DNA of 64,000 bases, taken from Chthonomonadales bacterium (GTDB taxonomy: Bacteria > Armatimonadota > Chthonomonadetes > Chthonomonadales > CAJBBX01). A model generated the notes under the pieces. The model worked only from the letters and a program-made list of their open reading frames with translations, was not told where the DNA came from and ran no database searches. Positions 26,068 through 36,900 of this stretch are shown one piece after another. A program made the translations under genes and the position numbers. Where the stretch lies: NCBI GenBank assembly GCA_027459625.1, contig DAIDHP010000020.1, forward strand, positions 1 through 64,000, in the 5' to 3' direction. Within the stretch, counting starts at the first letter, position 1, and each line of letters begins with the position of its first letter.

Positions 26068-27740
26068 TGCCCAATAAATCCTTGAAGCATCTCCCGTGCA
26101 TGCTGCATGACTGTGTCGGAAATGTGAGCGCCGGCAAGCATTCTCGCCACCTCTCGTACTCTCTCTTCTCCATTAACCCGATCAATGGATACCGAAGTTC
26201 TGCCATCCGTCTCCAATTTGTGAATATAAAAATGCATATTCGCCTGACTCGCTATCTGCGCCAGATGGGTGATGCAAATAATTTGCGAGGATTCGGATAG
26301 GGAGTGCATTTTTTTGCCGATCATATACGCCGTTTTTCCGCCTACCCCCACATCAATTTCATCGAAAACCATGGTTGGGAGAGGCTGCTTTTTCGCCATT
26401 GAGCTTTTAATCGCCAACATCACTCGGGACAGTTCCCCTCCAGAGGCTATCTTTGCCAATGGACGCAACGCTTCGCCCGTATTGGGGGAAATCATAAATT
26501 CGACGGAATCCATGCCTTGGGAGGAAAGCGTCGAAGGCTGAATCACCACCTTAAACTTCGTTTTTTCCATAGCAAGGTCAGAGAGTTCGGATATTACCAT
26601 ACCTCCGAACTCATCCGCCAAACTCATTCTCATTGAAGTTAGCTTCCCGCACATATCGAGCAACAACTTTTCATCCTTGGCTATTTCCCTTTGTAATCCA
26701 TCAATTTTTTCCTCATGATGCGTCAACCCGTCCATATCATTCGCGGTTTTAGCGGCGTAAGCGAGTATTTCTTCAATTGAAGCGCCGTATTTACGCTTCA
26801 ATGTGCGTATGGTCTCGTTGCGCTCCACCAACTGCTCCAATCGCAAGGGATTGTTCTCGATGGAATCATTGTAATGCAGAATATCCCTAGCCAACTCCTC
26901 CAATTCATAAAGAGTGGAACGTAACGCCTCAAGTTGCTCCGACATGTCAGAATCCAACGAGGCGATCGTTTCCATATCCTTTACGGCGGCGTTAAGGGAA
27001 TCAATGATAGAGTTGCCAGTTTCATCCTTTAGCAATTCATATACGTTTCCGGTCAATTCCGATAACTTTTGCGTATTGCTCAAGCGAAGGATATCTTGTT
27101 CGAGTTTTTCCTCCTCCCCGGGGATTAAAGCCGCATTACCTATCTCTTCCAATTGGAAATTGAAGAGATCAATTTTGCTTGCTCTGTCTTTGGCGTTATC
27201 TTCGAGACGAGATAACTCCGTACGTTTGGCGAGAAGTTGCCGATACGCCGATTCAACTGTTTTCCGCAGCGAGAGAACCTCCTCCCCTCCCGATTCATCA
27301 AGAAGATTGAGATGACGGTTCACGCTCAACAAAGACTGGTGCTCGTGTTGTCCGTGAAGGTCCACAAGATACTCGCCCACTTGTCGCAGAATGTTAATCG
27401 GAGCAGGTCTGCCTCCAATGCGGGCGGATGACTTTCCATTGATCGAAATCTCTCTGTTGAGAAAAAGATTCTCGTCATCCAACTCGTAACCGCATTCGCT
27501 TAGGAATTTAATAAGGGCTGCGTTATCGGATATATCAAACACGGCATCCACTATGGCCCGCTCCTCTCCGGAACGCACCCATTCCACGACACCCCTGCCT
27601 CCTAAGATTGCGGTTAACGCCCCTACGATGATGGATTTTCCGGCGCCTGTTTCACCCGTCAATACGTTCAAACCGCTGGTGAACCGTATCTCCAGGCGGT
27701 CGATGATTGCGAAGTTTACAATGTTCAGTGAAAGTAACAT
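26064..27740 (-). CDS. recN: DNA repair protein RecN
   Basis: A 558-residue SMC-like ATPase for double-strand-break repair. The N-terminal head has Walker A TGETGAGKSIIVGALTAIL (about residues 29-47) preceded by LRIVNFAIIDRLEI-type sequence. DLHGQHEHQSLL is the RecN signature. A coiled-coil region spans about 150-370. The C-terminal head has the ABC signature LASGGELSRVMLAIK-type segment (ASGGELSRVML) and Walker B TMVFDEIDVGVGGKTAYMIG, with ICITHLAQIA. Full length for the family. It is first in a two-gene unit with the membrane protein at 24040-26067, overlapping it by 4 nt. Confidence 0.95.
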   Translation of the reverse strand: MLLSLNIVNFAIIDRLEIRFTSGLNVLTGETGAGKSIIVGALTAILGGRGVVEWVRSGEERAIVDAVFDISDNAALIKFLSECGYELDDENLFLNREISINGKSSARIGGRPAPINILRQVGEYLVDLHGQHEHQSLLSVNRHLNLLDESGGEEVLSLRKTVESAYRQLLAKRTELSRLEDNAKDRASKIDLFNFQLEEIGNAALIPGEEEKLEQDILRLSNTQKLSELTGNVYELLKDETGNSIIDSLNAAVKDMETIASLDSDMSEQLEALRSTLYELEELARDILHYNDSIENNPLRLEQLVERNETIRTLKRKYGASIEEILAYAAKTANDMDGLTHHEEKIDGLQREIAKDEKLLLDMCGKLTSMRMSLADEFGGMVISELSDLAMEKTKFKVVIQPSTLSSQGMDSVEFMISPNTGEALRPLAKIASGGELSRVMLAIKSSMAKKQPLPTMVFDEIDVGVGGKTAYMIGKKMHSLSESSQIICITHLAQIASQANMHFYIHKLETDGRTSVSIDRVNGEERVREVARMLAGAHISDTVMQHAREMLQGFIGQ

Positions 27741-28138
27741 GAGGAAATCTGACGATTAGGCAAGAATTATGATATCATGCAGTATGATGATTACATACGA
27801 GATATTACCGCTCCGCCTCTAATCTGTCAAGTCGTGGTTATCTTAGTATACGAATTATAGGGTCGTGACGACATGCCCGCTATTCATCTCGTATGGTTTT
27901 AATAACCCATGGTTGCATCATGGAGGGAATCCTGTAAATATTCATGGTTAGGTCAGGCGGTGTAAGTGGGTATTATAACGCAGTACATGCATGATGTATG
28001 CCAAGGTTATGATGAGATGAGTGATTTCAGTTTCACGAATTTAATATAATGTCAGATCATTATTGGTTTATTGTTTGAGTTTTAGATTCCACCATGCCGC
28101 ATAAACCAACATTAATCTAATAATTGAGGAGTCAGCTT
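27741..28138. other. Divergent intergenic region between recN and a receiver protein
   Basis: This 398-nt stretch contains a possible -10 box TATAAT (28045-28050, plus strand) without a clear -35 box. The ribosome site GAGGA (28126-28130) serves the next gene. A 10-bp inverted repeat CATACGAGAT/ATCTCGTATG lies at 27794-27803 and 27886-27895, 82 nt apart, and may be chance. No gene is seen. Confidence 0.45.
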
Positions 28139-28525
28139 ATGGAAAAGGTGTCGAGCAGCGCCGCAAATCTGTTGATTGTAGACGATGAAGAGATGCTGGT
28201 GGAGTTATTGAGAAGGATTGTGGTTCGTTTGGGGTACCACGCCATCAGCGCGCTAAGCGTAAAAGAGGCTTTGGAGATATACGAGGCGCAAAAAGAATCG
28301 ATTGACTTGATCATCACCGATCTTGTGATGCCGGACATAGGCGGGAGGGCGCTCGCTCTGGAACTTTTACAAAAGTATCCGAATGTGCGTATTCTGATAT
28401 CAACCGGTTTCAGTGCCATGGATGAAATACACGAGCTTCTTGAATTAGGGGTCAGGGGGGTTGTCATGAAACCCTATCAAGCGGATCAATTAAACAGCAG
28501 CATTCAAGCCGCCCTGTCGGATTAA
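28139..28525 (+). CDS. Single-domain response regulator (receiver only)
   Basis: A 128-residue CheY-like receiver. The acidic pair is D15-D16 (LLIVDDEE), the phosphoacceptor is D61 in DLIITDLVMPDIGG, the switch residue is in ILISTGF, and the conserved Lys is in VVMKPYQ. There is no output domain, so it acts by protein contact or as a phosphorelay intermediate. The sequence resembles receivers found attached to hybrid histidine kinases (DLVMPDIGGRAL). GAGGA lies 8 nt before ATG 28139. No kinase gene is adjacent, and it is a single-gene unit convergent with the HAD gene. Confidence 0.9.
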   Translation: MEKVSSSAANLLIVDDEEMLVELLRRIVVRLGYHAISALSVKEALEIYEAQKESIDLIITDLVMPDIGGRALALELLQKYPNVRILISTGFSAMDEIHELLELGVRGVVMKPYQADQLNSSIQAALSD

Positions 28526-28551
28526 CAGCCTGTTCCAGATTTTTGATCTCG

Positions 28552-29406
28552 TTACCCTGGGAACAGATAGTTGATAATGCCTTGAGTATTTTCGTAGTCG
28601 ATAATGATTGCGTCCGCGCCAGCTTCAATCAATCGATTTCTTTTCCATGCGTCAAGCTCGCCCGCCTTCATCTCATCGCACGCCACCGCTAAAGCGTATC
28701 CTCCGGCGGATTTTCCCTCTTCGATTTCAACATATCCATCGCCGATGACTATTAACCCATCTCCCATAAGCCGATTTTCCTCAATGATATTTGAAATGAT
28801 CATGTTTTTGGAAAACTCCTTCCAGTTATCCTTGGCGCCGAAAATCCGATCCCCGAAAAAACCATTCAACTCAAGCACGGTTGCCTCTTCCAACACGTTC
28901 ACTTGATCCGTGCCACTGGCCAAATAAAGTTTAATACCTCGCTGCTTCAATGCGGTTAAAAATGTACGTGACCCTTTGAGCATAAGATCATCGGCTGAAC
29001 GAGATTTGTTCTTTAGCGAATTAAATGAGATCTCAATCCGCGCCCATAATCGTGCGAGATATTCCTTTTTATACGCAAGAGGATCCTTCGGTCTTCCGCC
29101 ATATCTGGAAACGGTTTGCCCCAATTGAATACACTGATAGATCGTTTGCTTGCCGGTTAGCCTAGTAACAAACTCACGCACGATGCTTTCCGTCTCCTTC
29201 TTTACCGGAGCGTCGGGGCACGCCATAATCTCCTCCACGAAGTAGGGGACCATAATCTCGCGCCAGCCCCTGCGGATGAGGGATAACGTACCGTCGAAAT
29301 CAAATAACGCGCATTTGAAATTCCCGCGAGGGACGTCTGGATGAATTATTTCGAAATACGAGGATGAGCCGTTGGATGTTGATATCATTGAGGATTGCTG
29401 AATCAT
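28552..29406 (-). CDS. HAD-superfamily hydrolase
   Basis: A 284-residue cytoplasmic HAD phosphatase-like protein. Motif I is [12 protein letters not shown] (nucleophile and acid Asp), motif II the Ser/Thr of [12 protein letters not shown], motif III a Lys in the region [10 protein letters not shown], and motif IV is [13 protein letters not shown]. An alpha-helical cap is inserted after motif I (about 60-150). The last part, [19 protein letters not shown], is a family extension. It is similar to phosphoglycolate-phosphatase-like proteins, but the substrate is not predictable. Its ATG overlaps the end of the DUF255 gene by 4 nt (29403-29406), so the two are translationally coupled. Confidence 0.83.
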   Translation of the reverse strand: MIQQSSMISTSNGSSSYFEIIHPDVPRGNFKCALFDFDGTLSLIRRGWREIMVPYFVEEIMACPDAPVKKETESIVREFVTRLTGKQTIYQCIQLGQTVSRYGGRPKDPLAYKKEYLARLWARIEISFNSLKNKSRSADDLMLKGSRTFLTALKQRGIKLYLASGTDQVNVLEEATVLELNGFFGDRIFGAKDNWKEFSKNMIISNIIEENRLMGDGLIVIGDGYVEIEEGKSAGGYALAVACDEMKAGELDAWKRNRLIEAGADAIIIDYENTQGIINYLFPG

Positions 29407-31526
29407 ACCTTCACCTTGCGTGATAGACTTAAGCCATCGATTTTTTTCAACAACTCCTGCGGATCAGCGATCGGCGGATAACAGACTCCCGCTTCGCAAT
29501 AATACGCTTTGGCGGAATGAGATAACTCGACAGCCTCATTTGAGGTGGCGGCCTGATCCGAATCCGGTGTTTGATGCACCATGCGGAATGGATCATAGCC
29601 ATCCAATGCGACATTCAGCAACTCCCTGAAATCATTGGTGTTTTTATCACCCGCAATACGAATATCTCGCCTATTCCCTGAGAGATACTCCAGCAGACAC
29701 AAAAACGAGGGATACGCCGAGGGGTGGGCATTGAATGCATCTGCGTTGAGTTGAACGATTTTCGTAACCCTATCCTCGTAATTTGCTTCGTCGGGCTGGA
29801 TAATCGGCAATTGAGCCAAAACGCGACAGAATACGGCATTGGGGGCAGGTGTGGCTCCGTCCATTAATTCAAACGGACGATGTATCAACTCTTCTCCGGA
29901 TCTTAAGGATGTGGTATAGAAACCGGATTCCGAATTGCTGAAATCCTGCAAAACGGAATCAACCAATTGATTGATCACCTCCAGCCACCGAGCGCTTCCA
30001 GTGGCGCTGAAAAGAGAGAGAAGAGAATCACATAAAAATGCGTAATCCTCGAGAAATCCTTCGATATCCGCTCTATGGAACGTTCGTATATCGGACTTTG
30101 TGTTCGGAAACCTTCCAGTGCGCCACAAAAGACGTTTAGGCGAGGAAGACGTATTATCCTCCAATTGTGAGAGACTCGCCAGTATAAACTGTGCGTTTTT
30201 GATCGCAGCTTCCAGGTAATCGCCGCGTTTCAACACGACTCCGGCTTCGACAAAAGACTTCATCATGAGAGCGTTCCACGCTATGATGATTTTATCATCG
30301 ATTGGAGGTTGATTTGATTGTTCGCGATACAGGCGGAGCTTGTGATTTACATCCCGTAACCAAGTTAGGAACTCGTCCAGCGGAATGTCATTGTTGGAGG
30401 TGAAATCGCGAATGGAATTGACTTGATTTAATATATTTCGCCCCTCCCAATTCCCGTTTCCGGTGACATCATAAAATCGACAAAACAGTTCACCATCTCG
30501 TCCTGGCAACAAGCGATCCAGAGTTTCTTTTTCCCATGTGTAAAAAATCCCTTCGCCTGCGGAGCTATCCGCATCTTGAGAGGAGTAAAACGCCCCCTCG
30601 GGAGAAGTCATCTCGCGCAAAACATAGTCAAGTATCTCTTCCACAACCAGTCTGTATTCCACATTTCCCGTGATTTGCCATCCTTTGAGGTAGATGAGCG
30701 ACAATTGAGCGTTATCATAGAGCATTTTTTCAAAATGAGGCACCAGCCAGTATGCATCCGTGGAGTAACGATGAAATCCGCCACCTATATGATCATACAT
30801 TCCCCCCATCGCCATTTGGTCGAGTGTATGCAGAGCAATGTCAAGCGGAATGTCGGACTTAGTTGCAAGGGAGTGGTGGAGTAAGAACTCAATTTGTATG
30901 GGACATGGAAATTTCGGAGCGGTGCCGAAGCCCCCATTTTTTGCATCAAAGGATTTTTGGAACATGTGGAAACCTCTTTGAGGGATATCCTTAAGTGAAG
31001 TGTCAGCCGACAGGGACGCCTCCATCTCATGGCGTAAACTTTCAAATATCTCCTGGGTTGCTGCTTCGATTTGAGATCTATCGGTTTCCCATAAATCCGC
31101 GACAAACTTCAATAAGCGCAAAAATCCCGGTTTGCCTAATCGATCCACGGGGGGAAAATAGGTGCCTCCTAGAAATGGTTTGCCGTCCGGAGTCATAAAG
31201 ACTGTCATCGGCCAGCCTCCTTGTCCCGTGGTGAGTTGGACAAAGGTCATATAGAGATGGTCCACGTCGGGGCGTTCTTCCCGATCCACTTTGATGTTGA
31301 TGAAATGCTCATTCATAAACTGAGCGATGGTTTGATTTTCAAAAGATTCATGCGACATCACATGACACCAGTGACACGCGGAATAGCCTACGGATAGAAG
31401 TATCGGCTTGTTGACATCAACGGCGTATTGCAACGAATCTTTGCTCCAAGGTCGCCAATCCACGGGATTGTACGCATGCTGGAGAAGATACGGGCTTGTT
31501 TCATGAATAAGACTATTTGGATTCAT
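29403..31526 (-). CDS. Thioredoxin-domain protein of the YyaL/DUF255 family (SSP411-like)
   Basis: A 707-residue protein. The N-terminal thioredoxin-fold domain (about 1-165) starts [20 protein letters not shown], with the active-site-like [17 protein letters not shown] and [16 protein letters not shown] six-hairpin (alpha/alpha)6 glycosidase-like domain follows (about 190-640), with [37 protein letters not shown] and [19 protein letters not shown]. This is the widespread family that includes human SPATA20 and B. subtilis YyaL; its biochemical role is unknown. Full length. The first gene of a two-gene unit with the HAD gene. Confidence 0.92.
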   Translation of the reverse strand: MNPNSLIHETSPYLLQHAYNPVDWRPWSKDSLQYAVDVNKPILLSVGYSACHWCHVMSHESFENQTIAQFMNEHFINIKVDREERPDVDHLYMTFVQLTTGQGGWPMTVFMTPDGKPFLGGTYFPPVDRLGKPGFLRLLKFVADLWETDRSQIEAATQEIFESLRHEMEASLSADTSLKDIPQRGFHMFQKSFDAKNGGFGTAPKFPCPIQIEFLLHHSLATKSDIPLDIALHTLDQMAMGGMYDHIGGGFHRYSTDAYWLVPHFEKMLYDNAQLSLIYLKGWQITGNVEYRLVVEEILDYVLREMTSPEGAFYSSQDADSSAGEGIFYTWEKETLDRLLPGRDGELFCRFYDVTGNGNWEGRNILNQVNSIRDFTSNNDIPLDEFLTWLRDVNHKLRLYREQSNQPPIDDKIIIAWNALMMKSFVEAGVVLKRGDYLEAAIKNAQFILASLSQLEDNTSSSPKRLLWRTGRFPNTKSDIRTFHRADIEGFLEDYAFLCDSLLSLFSATGSARWLEVINQLVDSVLQDFSNSESGFYTTSLRSGEELIHRPFELMDGATPAPNAVFCRVLAQLPIIQPDEANYEDRVTKIVQLNADAFNAHPSAYPSFLCLLEYLSGNRRDIRIAGDKNTNDFRELLNVALDGYDPFRMVHQTPDSDQAATSNEAVELSHSAKAYYCEAGVCYPPIADPQELLKKIDGLSLSRKVKV

Positions 31527-31565
31527 ATATCTATTGCGCCCTGCGTGATAGAACGATATCAGCGT

Positions 31566-32774
31566 TCAAAAATAATCAGGAATTGGAATTAGAAACTCTC
31601 TTTTGGGAAATAGTGGCGAGGCTAACGTTGTTGCTGCGTCGGTGGAGGCTCGCACTTTTCCTGCAGCTAGCGCATCATCAAAGCATATGTATCCGCCCAC
31701 AAGCTGCGCCATTATCCTAACATCCATTGTGACCTTGTGTATGGTGTCATTATTATTCCGCAAGGGACTGACTTGCAAGTATGTCCCGTCTCCCTCCAAA
31801 AGAGCCAATTTCGGAATGCCTTTTGGAAGCCTCTCATCCTTTATCACGAACCCCAAACTTCCGTGAAACCCTTGGAAATTAGCTTTTAAAAGTTCGAGAC
31901 AGTGCAAAATGTTGACGATTCGAAGCATTACCCCAGGCAATATATCCACGTGTGAAACCGAATCCGCCGGATTTTCAGTGCTTAATGATATCAGCCCGGA
32001 ATTGCGTATCATTTCAATTGATGATACATACTGGATTTCATCATAACCCTGTTCCTCTGCGAGACTGGAAATCATCCCCCTTGCGGCCTCATTCGAAATC
32101 GCTGCAAACTCCATCAGCCGTAGAATACGTCTGCCATTCTCTTCACGGGGCTCGAAGAAGAGATATCCTTCCATGCGATTTCGCTTGTAAATTACTTTGT
32201 TTTTAATGTGTTCGAAGAGATACTCCCACCTTCTCATATCCCGTATCCAACTTCCGGACTTATGTTCATACACCGCCTTGTAAACCTGATGGGCGTCGAT
32301 TAAATCGGAGTGATTCATTCGCCTGACATAACGCGATTCGGAATACGAGGGGATAACGGATGGAACTTGATGCACCTGATAATGCGTGGAGGAGCGTTCC
32401 CAGCCAAAGCGGCGATAATAGGGGTAAGAGAAGGGAAAGAGAGCGGTTAATCCATATCCCTTCTCGGATAAAAAGGCTAACGTATCCAGTAAAAGCTTTT
32501 CTGCGTAGCCCTTGCGCCGTTCGGTTTCCTTTGTCGCCACCCCTGCGATTCCCGCAATGGGAGTCGCTGCATTCCCTATCCATATCGGTGCATGTACAAC
32601 CGTAAGACAGGATATGAGGTCCCCTTGATCCACAAGGACTCGCTTCCGCTCTATGTCAAAATAAGGGTCTTTGTAAAACAGTTCACGCGCTGCCGGGAAG
32701 GGAAGCGAAAAGGCTTCACACATTAACGCCAGCATGTAATCCAATTCATCCGAATGGGCGGCACGGGTTTCCAT
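31566..32774 (-). CDS. Eis-like GNAT N-acetyltransferase
   Basis: A 402-residue protein with the Eis tripartite plan: an N-terminal GNAT domain (about 1-130; IAGIAGVATKETERRKGYAEKL is the acetyl-CoA loop, followed by FPFSYPYYRRFGWE), a second GNAT-like domain (about 140-280), and a C-terminal sterol-carrier-like domain (about 290-402). The C-terminal carboxylate conserved in Eis is close to IPIPDYF. Eis enzymes acetylate amines, including aminoglycosides, but most environmental members have no known substrate. The ribosome site is poor. It lies 39 nt upstream of the DUF255 start, on the same strand. Confidence 0.85.
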   Translation of the reverse strand: METRAAHSDELDYMLALMCEAFSLPFPAARELFYKDPYFDIERKRVLVDQGDLISCLTVVHAPIWIGNAATPIAGIAGVATKETERRKGYAEKLLLDTLAFLSEKGYGLTALFPFSYPYYRRFGWERSSTHYQVHQVPSVIPSYSESRYVRRMNHSDLIDAHQVYKAVYEHKSGSWIRDMRRWEYLFEHIKNKVIYKRNRMEGYLFFEPREENGRRILRLMEFAAISNEAARGMISSLAEEQGYDEIQYVSSIEMIRNSGLISLSTENPADSVSHVDILPGVMLRIVNILHCLELLKANFQGFHGSLGFVIKDERLPKGIPKLALLEGDGTYLQVSPLRNNNDTIHKVTMDVRIMAQLVGGYICFDDALAAGKVRASTDAATTLASPLFPKREFLIPIPDYF

Positions 32775-32805
32775 TATTTTTTTCGCAGAAAGTGGATGTT
32801 TTTGT

Positions 32806-33804
32806 TTAGCCTTTTATCTTCGATGCTTTCTTCGCCTTCGCCCATTCACCACGGGTGAGCACGGTCACATGTCCGTCCGCAAAAACCGCCGCCACCGAAC
32901 CATCGGGTCGAGGATGCGGCTCATAAAACAGCACCAATTTCGCAGGCATCGGAATTGTGAGAAATCGATGCTTGTTCAACAAAGGGTTGAATGCATATGG
33001 CGTTTTCGTGCCTGGAAGGTAGAAAACACTTTCGTTTTTAACATACGGCATGAGAAGCTTTTTTATCTCTTCGAAACTCTTCATCGGGGGGAAAGTTTCG
33101 TTATAATCCTGCACATACATAAGGGTCGCAAGTCCAAGCTGCTTGAGATTATCAACGGACTTGGCGTATGACGACTGATTCATCTCCGGTTCGACGCGAG
33201 TCTCCGTGGGCGTTGCCACAGGGGATTCGGGTCGCGGTTGAGATTGTACCGCCGTTGGCTGTGTGATGGATGATATCTCCTTGGATAGATCAAACGGACG
33301 AATGTTCAGAATACTGATTGCCGAATAGAGATTCAACAGACAGAGGTGCAATTCCGTGTCCGGGGTCACCTTCAAGGGGGCGGGAGGTGTGGATTGGCGC
33401 AAATCCTCTTGTGTAAATTTGCGCTCCGGCAGTGCGTATGCGATCAGATAGGGCACGCTATTCAGAGTGATAATCTCCCCCTTTGAATAATAACCCGACA
33501 TCATGCCGCCTAACACACTTGTTAACATCGAACCAATCTGGGAATCCTGAGGTGTGGAGATGTTGAAATGAGACCAACTGGAATCCAAGTTTTTCAATAT
33601 CATCGTGGTTGGCGCGATTTTGCCTGCAAACAGATCCTTGAAATTCGTGACAGAGGTTGTGGTCATTTCCTGTGTGGGAATAACCACAAGCGGTCGAGCT
33701 GGAGCGACGGCCACAGGTTCCGGCGTGTTTGCCGGTTTAGGGGTCTGAGCGTATAATGGAAGGGCCATGACTATTAATATTACGACGAGGGAAGACTTGA
33801 ACAT
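32806..33804 (-). CDS. Exported protein with pilin-like (DUF1559-type) C-terminal region but no pilin N-terminus
   Basis: A 332-residue protein starting at ATG 33804 (AAGGA 8 nt upstream). A cleavable signal (LVVILIVMALPLYAQTPKP) is followed by a Pro-rich linker, a central domain (about 60-200; LFAGKIAPTTMILKNLDSSW) and a Pro/Ser/Thr linker. The C-terminus (about 225-325) reads [20 protein letters not shown] and VFADGHVTVLTRGEW. These are the same phrases as in the prepilin at 46951-47709 ([29 protein letters not shown]). The usual [10 protein letters not shown] pilin helix is missing. Thus the globular part of this phylum's pseudopilins has been placed on an ordinary exported protein. Function unknown. 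Confidence 0.7.
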   Translation of the reverse strand: MFKSSLVVILIVMALPLYAQTPKPANTPEPVAVAPARPLVVIPTQEMTTTSVTNFKDLFAGKIAPTTMILKNLDSSWSHFNISTPQDSQIGSMLTSVLGGMMSGYYSKGEIITLNSVPYLIAYALPERKFTQEDLRQSTPPAPLKVTPDTELHLCLLNLYSAISILNIRPFDLSKEISSITQPTAVQSQPRPESPVATPTETRVEPEMNQSSYAKSVDNLKQLGLATLMYVQDYNETFPPMKSFEEIKKLLMPYVKNESVFYLPGTKTPYAFNPLLNKHRFLTIPMPAKLVLFYEPHPRPDGSVAAVFADGHVTVLTRGEWAKAKKASKIKG

Positions 33805-33971
33805 CGCGAATATCCTTTCGTGTACATAGTCCGATAATGCCAAATTCTCATATCGGGGAGTTTTGAAAGCGTGAAATCCAAGACAAAACCTCCATTGTCC
33901 GAATTTAGCAATCATCTCTATTGAGTGGAATAATAGCCGATATGTTCTTCAAGGAATAATATACTTCTTTT

Positions 33972-36900
33972 TTACGATTTCCTCCAAGGAGCGTGCAATT
34001 TGGCGGTTCCGTGTCGCTCGAACTTATTCCAGCCGACTGCGCTTCCGCTGAAGGCTTTTAATAATGACTTAAGAATAACATAATACATCATCTGTCTATA
34101 GACAAAGCGTTGTAACAAAAGCCATGGAAGCAGTTTCCAATCCCCTTTGTCCATCCAGATAGCCAAAGCCGCGCCCACGAGTTCGAGTCCGATCATGAAG
34201 AAGTAGTAAATCGCCACCCGAGCAAAGTTGCCCGCAAGTAAAGCCCAGATGACTGCAATATCCATGAACGGGGATATCGCTGGAAAGAGGATTTGATAGA
34301 CCCACAAGCTCGGCAGGGCTATCCATCCGAAACTGCCATATCTGAAAAGCGCGTCCCTATGTTTCCAAAGATTTTGGAGGGTGCCAAATGCCCAACGGAA
34401 CCGTTGCTTCGATAGATTGGTGAAGGATTCAGGCGCTTCCGTATAACCAATCGCTGCGACATCGTTGGAAATTCGCCAACCTGATCTGCGAATTCTCCAT
34501 GTAAGATCAGTATCCTCCGCCAAGGTATCGCCGCTATATCCTCCAGCCTGATTAATGGCGTCGATTCTCCAAGCTCCCACCGCTCCAGGCACCACGGTGA
34601 TGCAGTTTAGCAGGTCGTAAGCTCTGCGATCGAAATTTTGACTTGTGACATATTCCAGAGACTGCCATTTGGTCAGAATGTTATTCGTGTTTCCTACCTT
34701 GACATTGCCGGACACTGCGCCGACCTTGGGATCGGAGAAATGCCTGACCAGCTTCCACATCGTGTCGGGTAGAAATAGGGTGTCCGCATCCAATGCCACC
34801 GCGATTTCTCCGCTAGCGATTCCAATGCCCGCATTGAGCGCGGAAGCTTTCCCGCCATTCTCCTTGGTGATTAATCTAACTTTGGGGTTCTCGCCGAACG
34901 CCTCCTTGACCTTTTCGTATGTGGTGTCCCGGCTTCCGTCATCAACAACGATAACCTCATAGTGAGGATAATCGGACTGAAGAGTGGCGTTAATCGTGCG
35001 CTGAATTACCTTCTCTTCATTGTAAGCGGCGATGATTACCGATACCATCGGGGCGAAATCAGCCATCAATGGATAGGAACTCTCCTCCGTTTTTTCGCTC
35101 TGCATTCTGATTAAGGCAAGGCATGCCAGCCAAATTTGGCGCACCACCCCTAAAAATACGGAAAGCGTGAACAGAGTGATCAAAATGATCTGAAACCAAT
35201 AGGAGCTTTGGAAGACAAAGTCATCAATTCGCACCAACAACAGTTCACCGGGTGGGACTATGGGAAACATTTTTGACTTGGGTAGCCCTCTCAACTTCGA
35301 AAGCGTGATGAATTTGTATCCTGCGTTCTTGAACATATCAATGATCACAGGCAACGCAGCCACGGTTGAGCTTCTGTCCCCTCCGCTATCATGGAGAAGT
35401 ATGATGTTCCCTAAATTACGGTCTCGCCAGACATCATGAATGATATCCTGAGGGGTTTTACGAATCAGTTGACCGCTCGTGCCTTTTTTCCATAGGTTCC
35501 AATCCTGCGGATCATCCATTTCCCCCACGGATATGAAATGCATGGCGGAGGCGAGGATGATAGGATGCAACTCCTCGCCTGTTCTCGGTTCGACATCTAT
35601 GGCGTATGGAGGTCGAAAAAGCGTTGTGGAATGTCCTGTGATGGTCTCGATGATTCTTTGAGTTGCGTTTATCTCCAGCTTGTCACGTTCGTTGCTTGTA
35701 ATGGCGAAATTCGGGTGGGTGAAGGAGTGGTTGCCAATTTCGTCTCCTTCTCTCCATTCCCTGGCAACGATCGATGGATATAACTGCGCCTGAGCACCGA
35801 CGACAAAGAAAGTAGCCTTAACGCCCTTCTGTCTGAGTATATCCAGGATTTTCGGTGTCCAGTCCGGGCTAGGGCCATCGTCGAATGTTAAGGCGACGCA
35901 CTTGGTTTTACGCCCGTATCTACGTACAATGAAGCTGGAAGGAAAGTGAACATATTTCTCATGAATGATTAAGCCTGTCTTGCTGTCCCTTGTTATATCG
36001 CGCAATCCTTCGGTGGGTTGAGCTTCCACTTCAAGTAGCTCGCCTTCCCCTTCGAAATCCACCTCGGACTGATTGGTAGTTTTACCGTAGGAGATGGGAT
36101 CAATAAGTCCTCTGTCGATCTCACCGCCTTGGTCACGAACAATATGGTTTCTTCCTATGATTTTCCAGGTATCCGGGTCTTCGGATCCCATGTACCATAA
36201 TGCCACTCCGCGTGGCATCCATTGGCGCGCAATCCGAAGTTGGTTATATGCCGTTGTTGCATCAAGCATCCATACCTGATGCTCCTTGCCGTTGTCATCG
36301 TAGTAATTATAAAACGGGTTCAGGGATTTCGGATCGATTTTGATATTTGCGATACTGGGATCATCAGGGTCTTTTGATTCCTTGGCTTGAATCACAGCGG
36401 ATTGGTAGGATAACGAAACCGCCCCGCCGGATTTATCGCCCTTTTGCCAATCGTAAGCGTAATTTCCCAATGCCAGTATCACCTTTTGAGGTGGTACCTC
36501 TGAAAAAATCTTGTTCAATTGACGCTTTGTCCAGGAAATCCCCGCGATGCATCCCGCTCCGGAACCGTCTCCGGGCGAATGTTCGTCGTATATCATCGGG
36601 ATAATGGCATCGTTCCATCGTGAAAGCTGGGCGATGTCATACACTGGATCATCAACCGTTACATCCTGGGTCACTCGCAATCCGGCGGGAAGGAACGCCT
36701 GATATAGCTGCTTCATGAATAGCGTAAGGTAATCTCTATCCGCAGCGGGAATCATTTCAAAATCGATGTTAATTCCCTGGAAGTGTTCGGCGATGAGGAG
36801 TTTTTTGAGTTTGGCAATAAACTCCGCGCGATTCCCAGGCTCTGAGATCAGTCTGTGAATGGCATTTGAACTCCACTCCCCCTGATCGGAGTCGGGGCTT

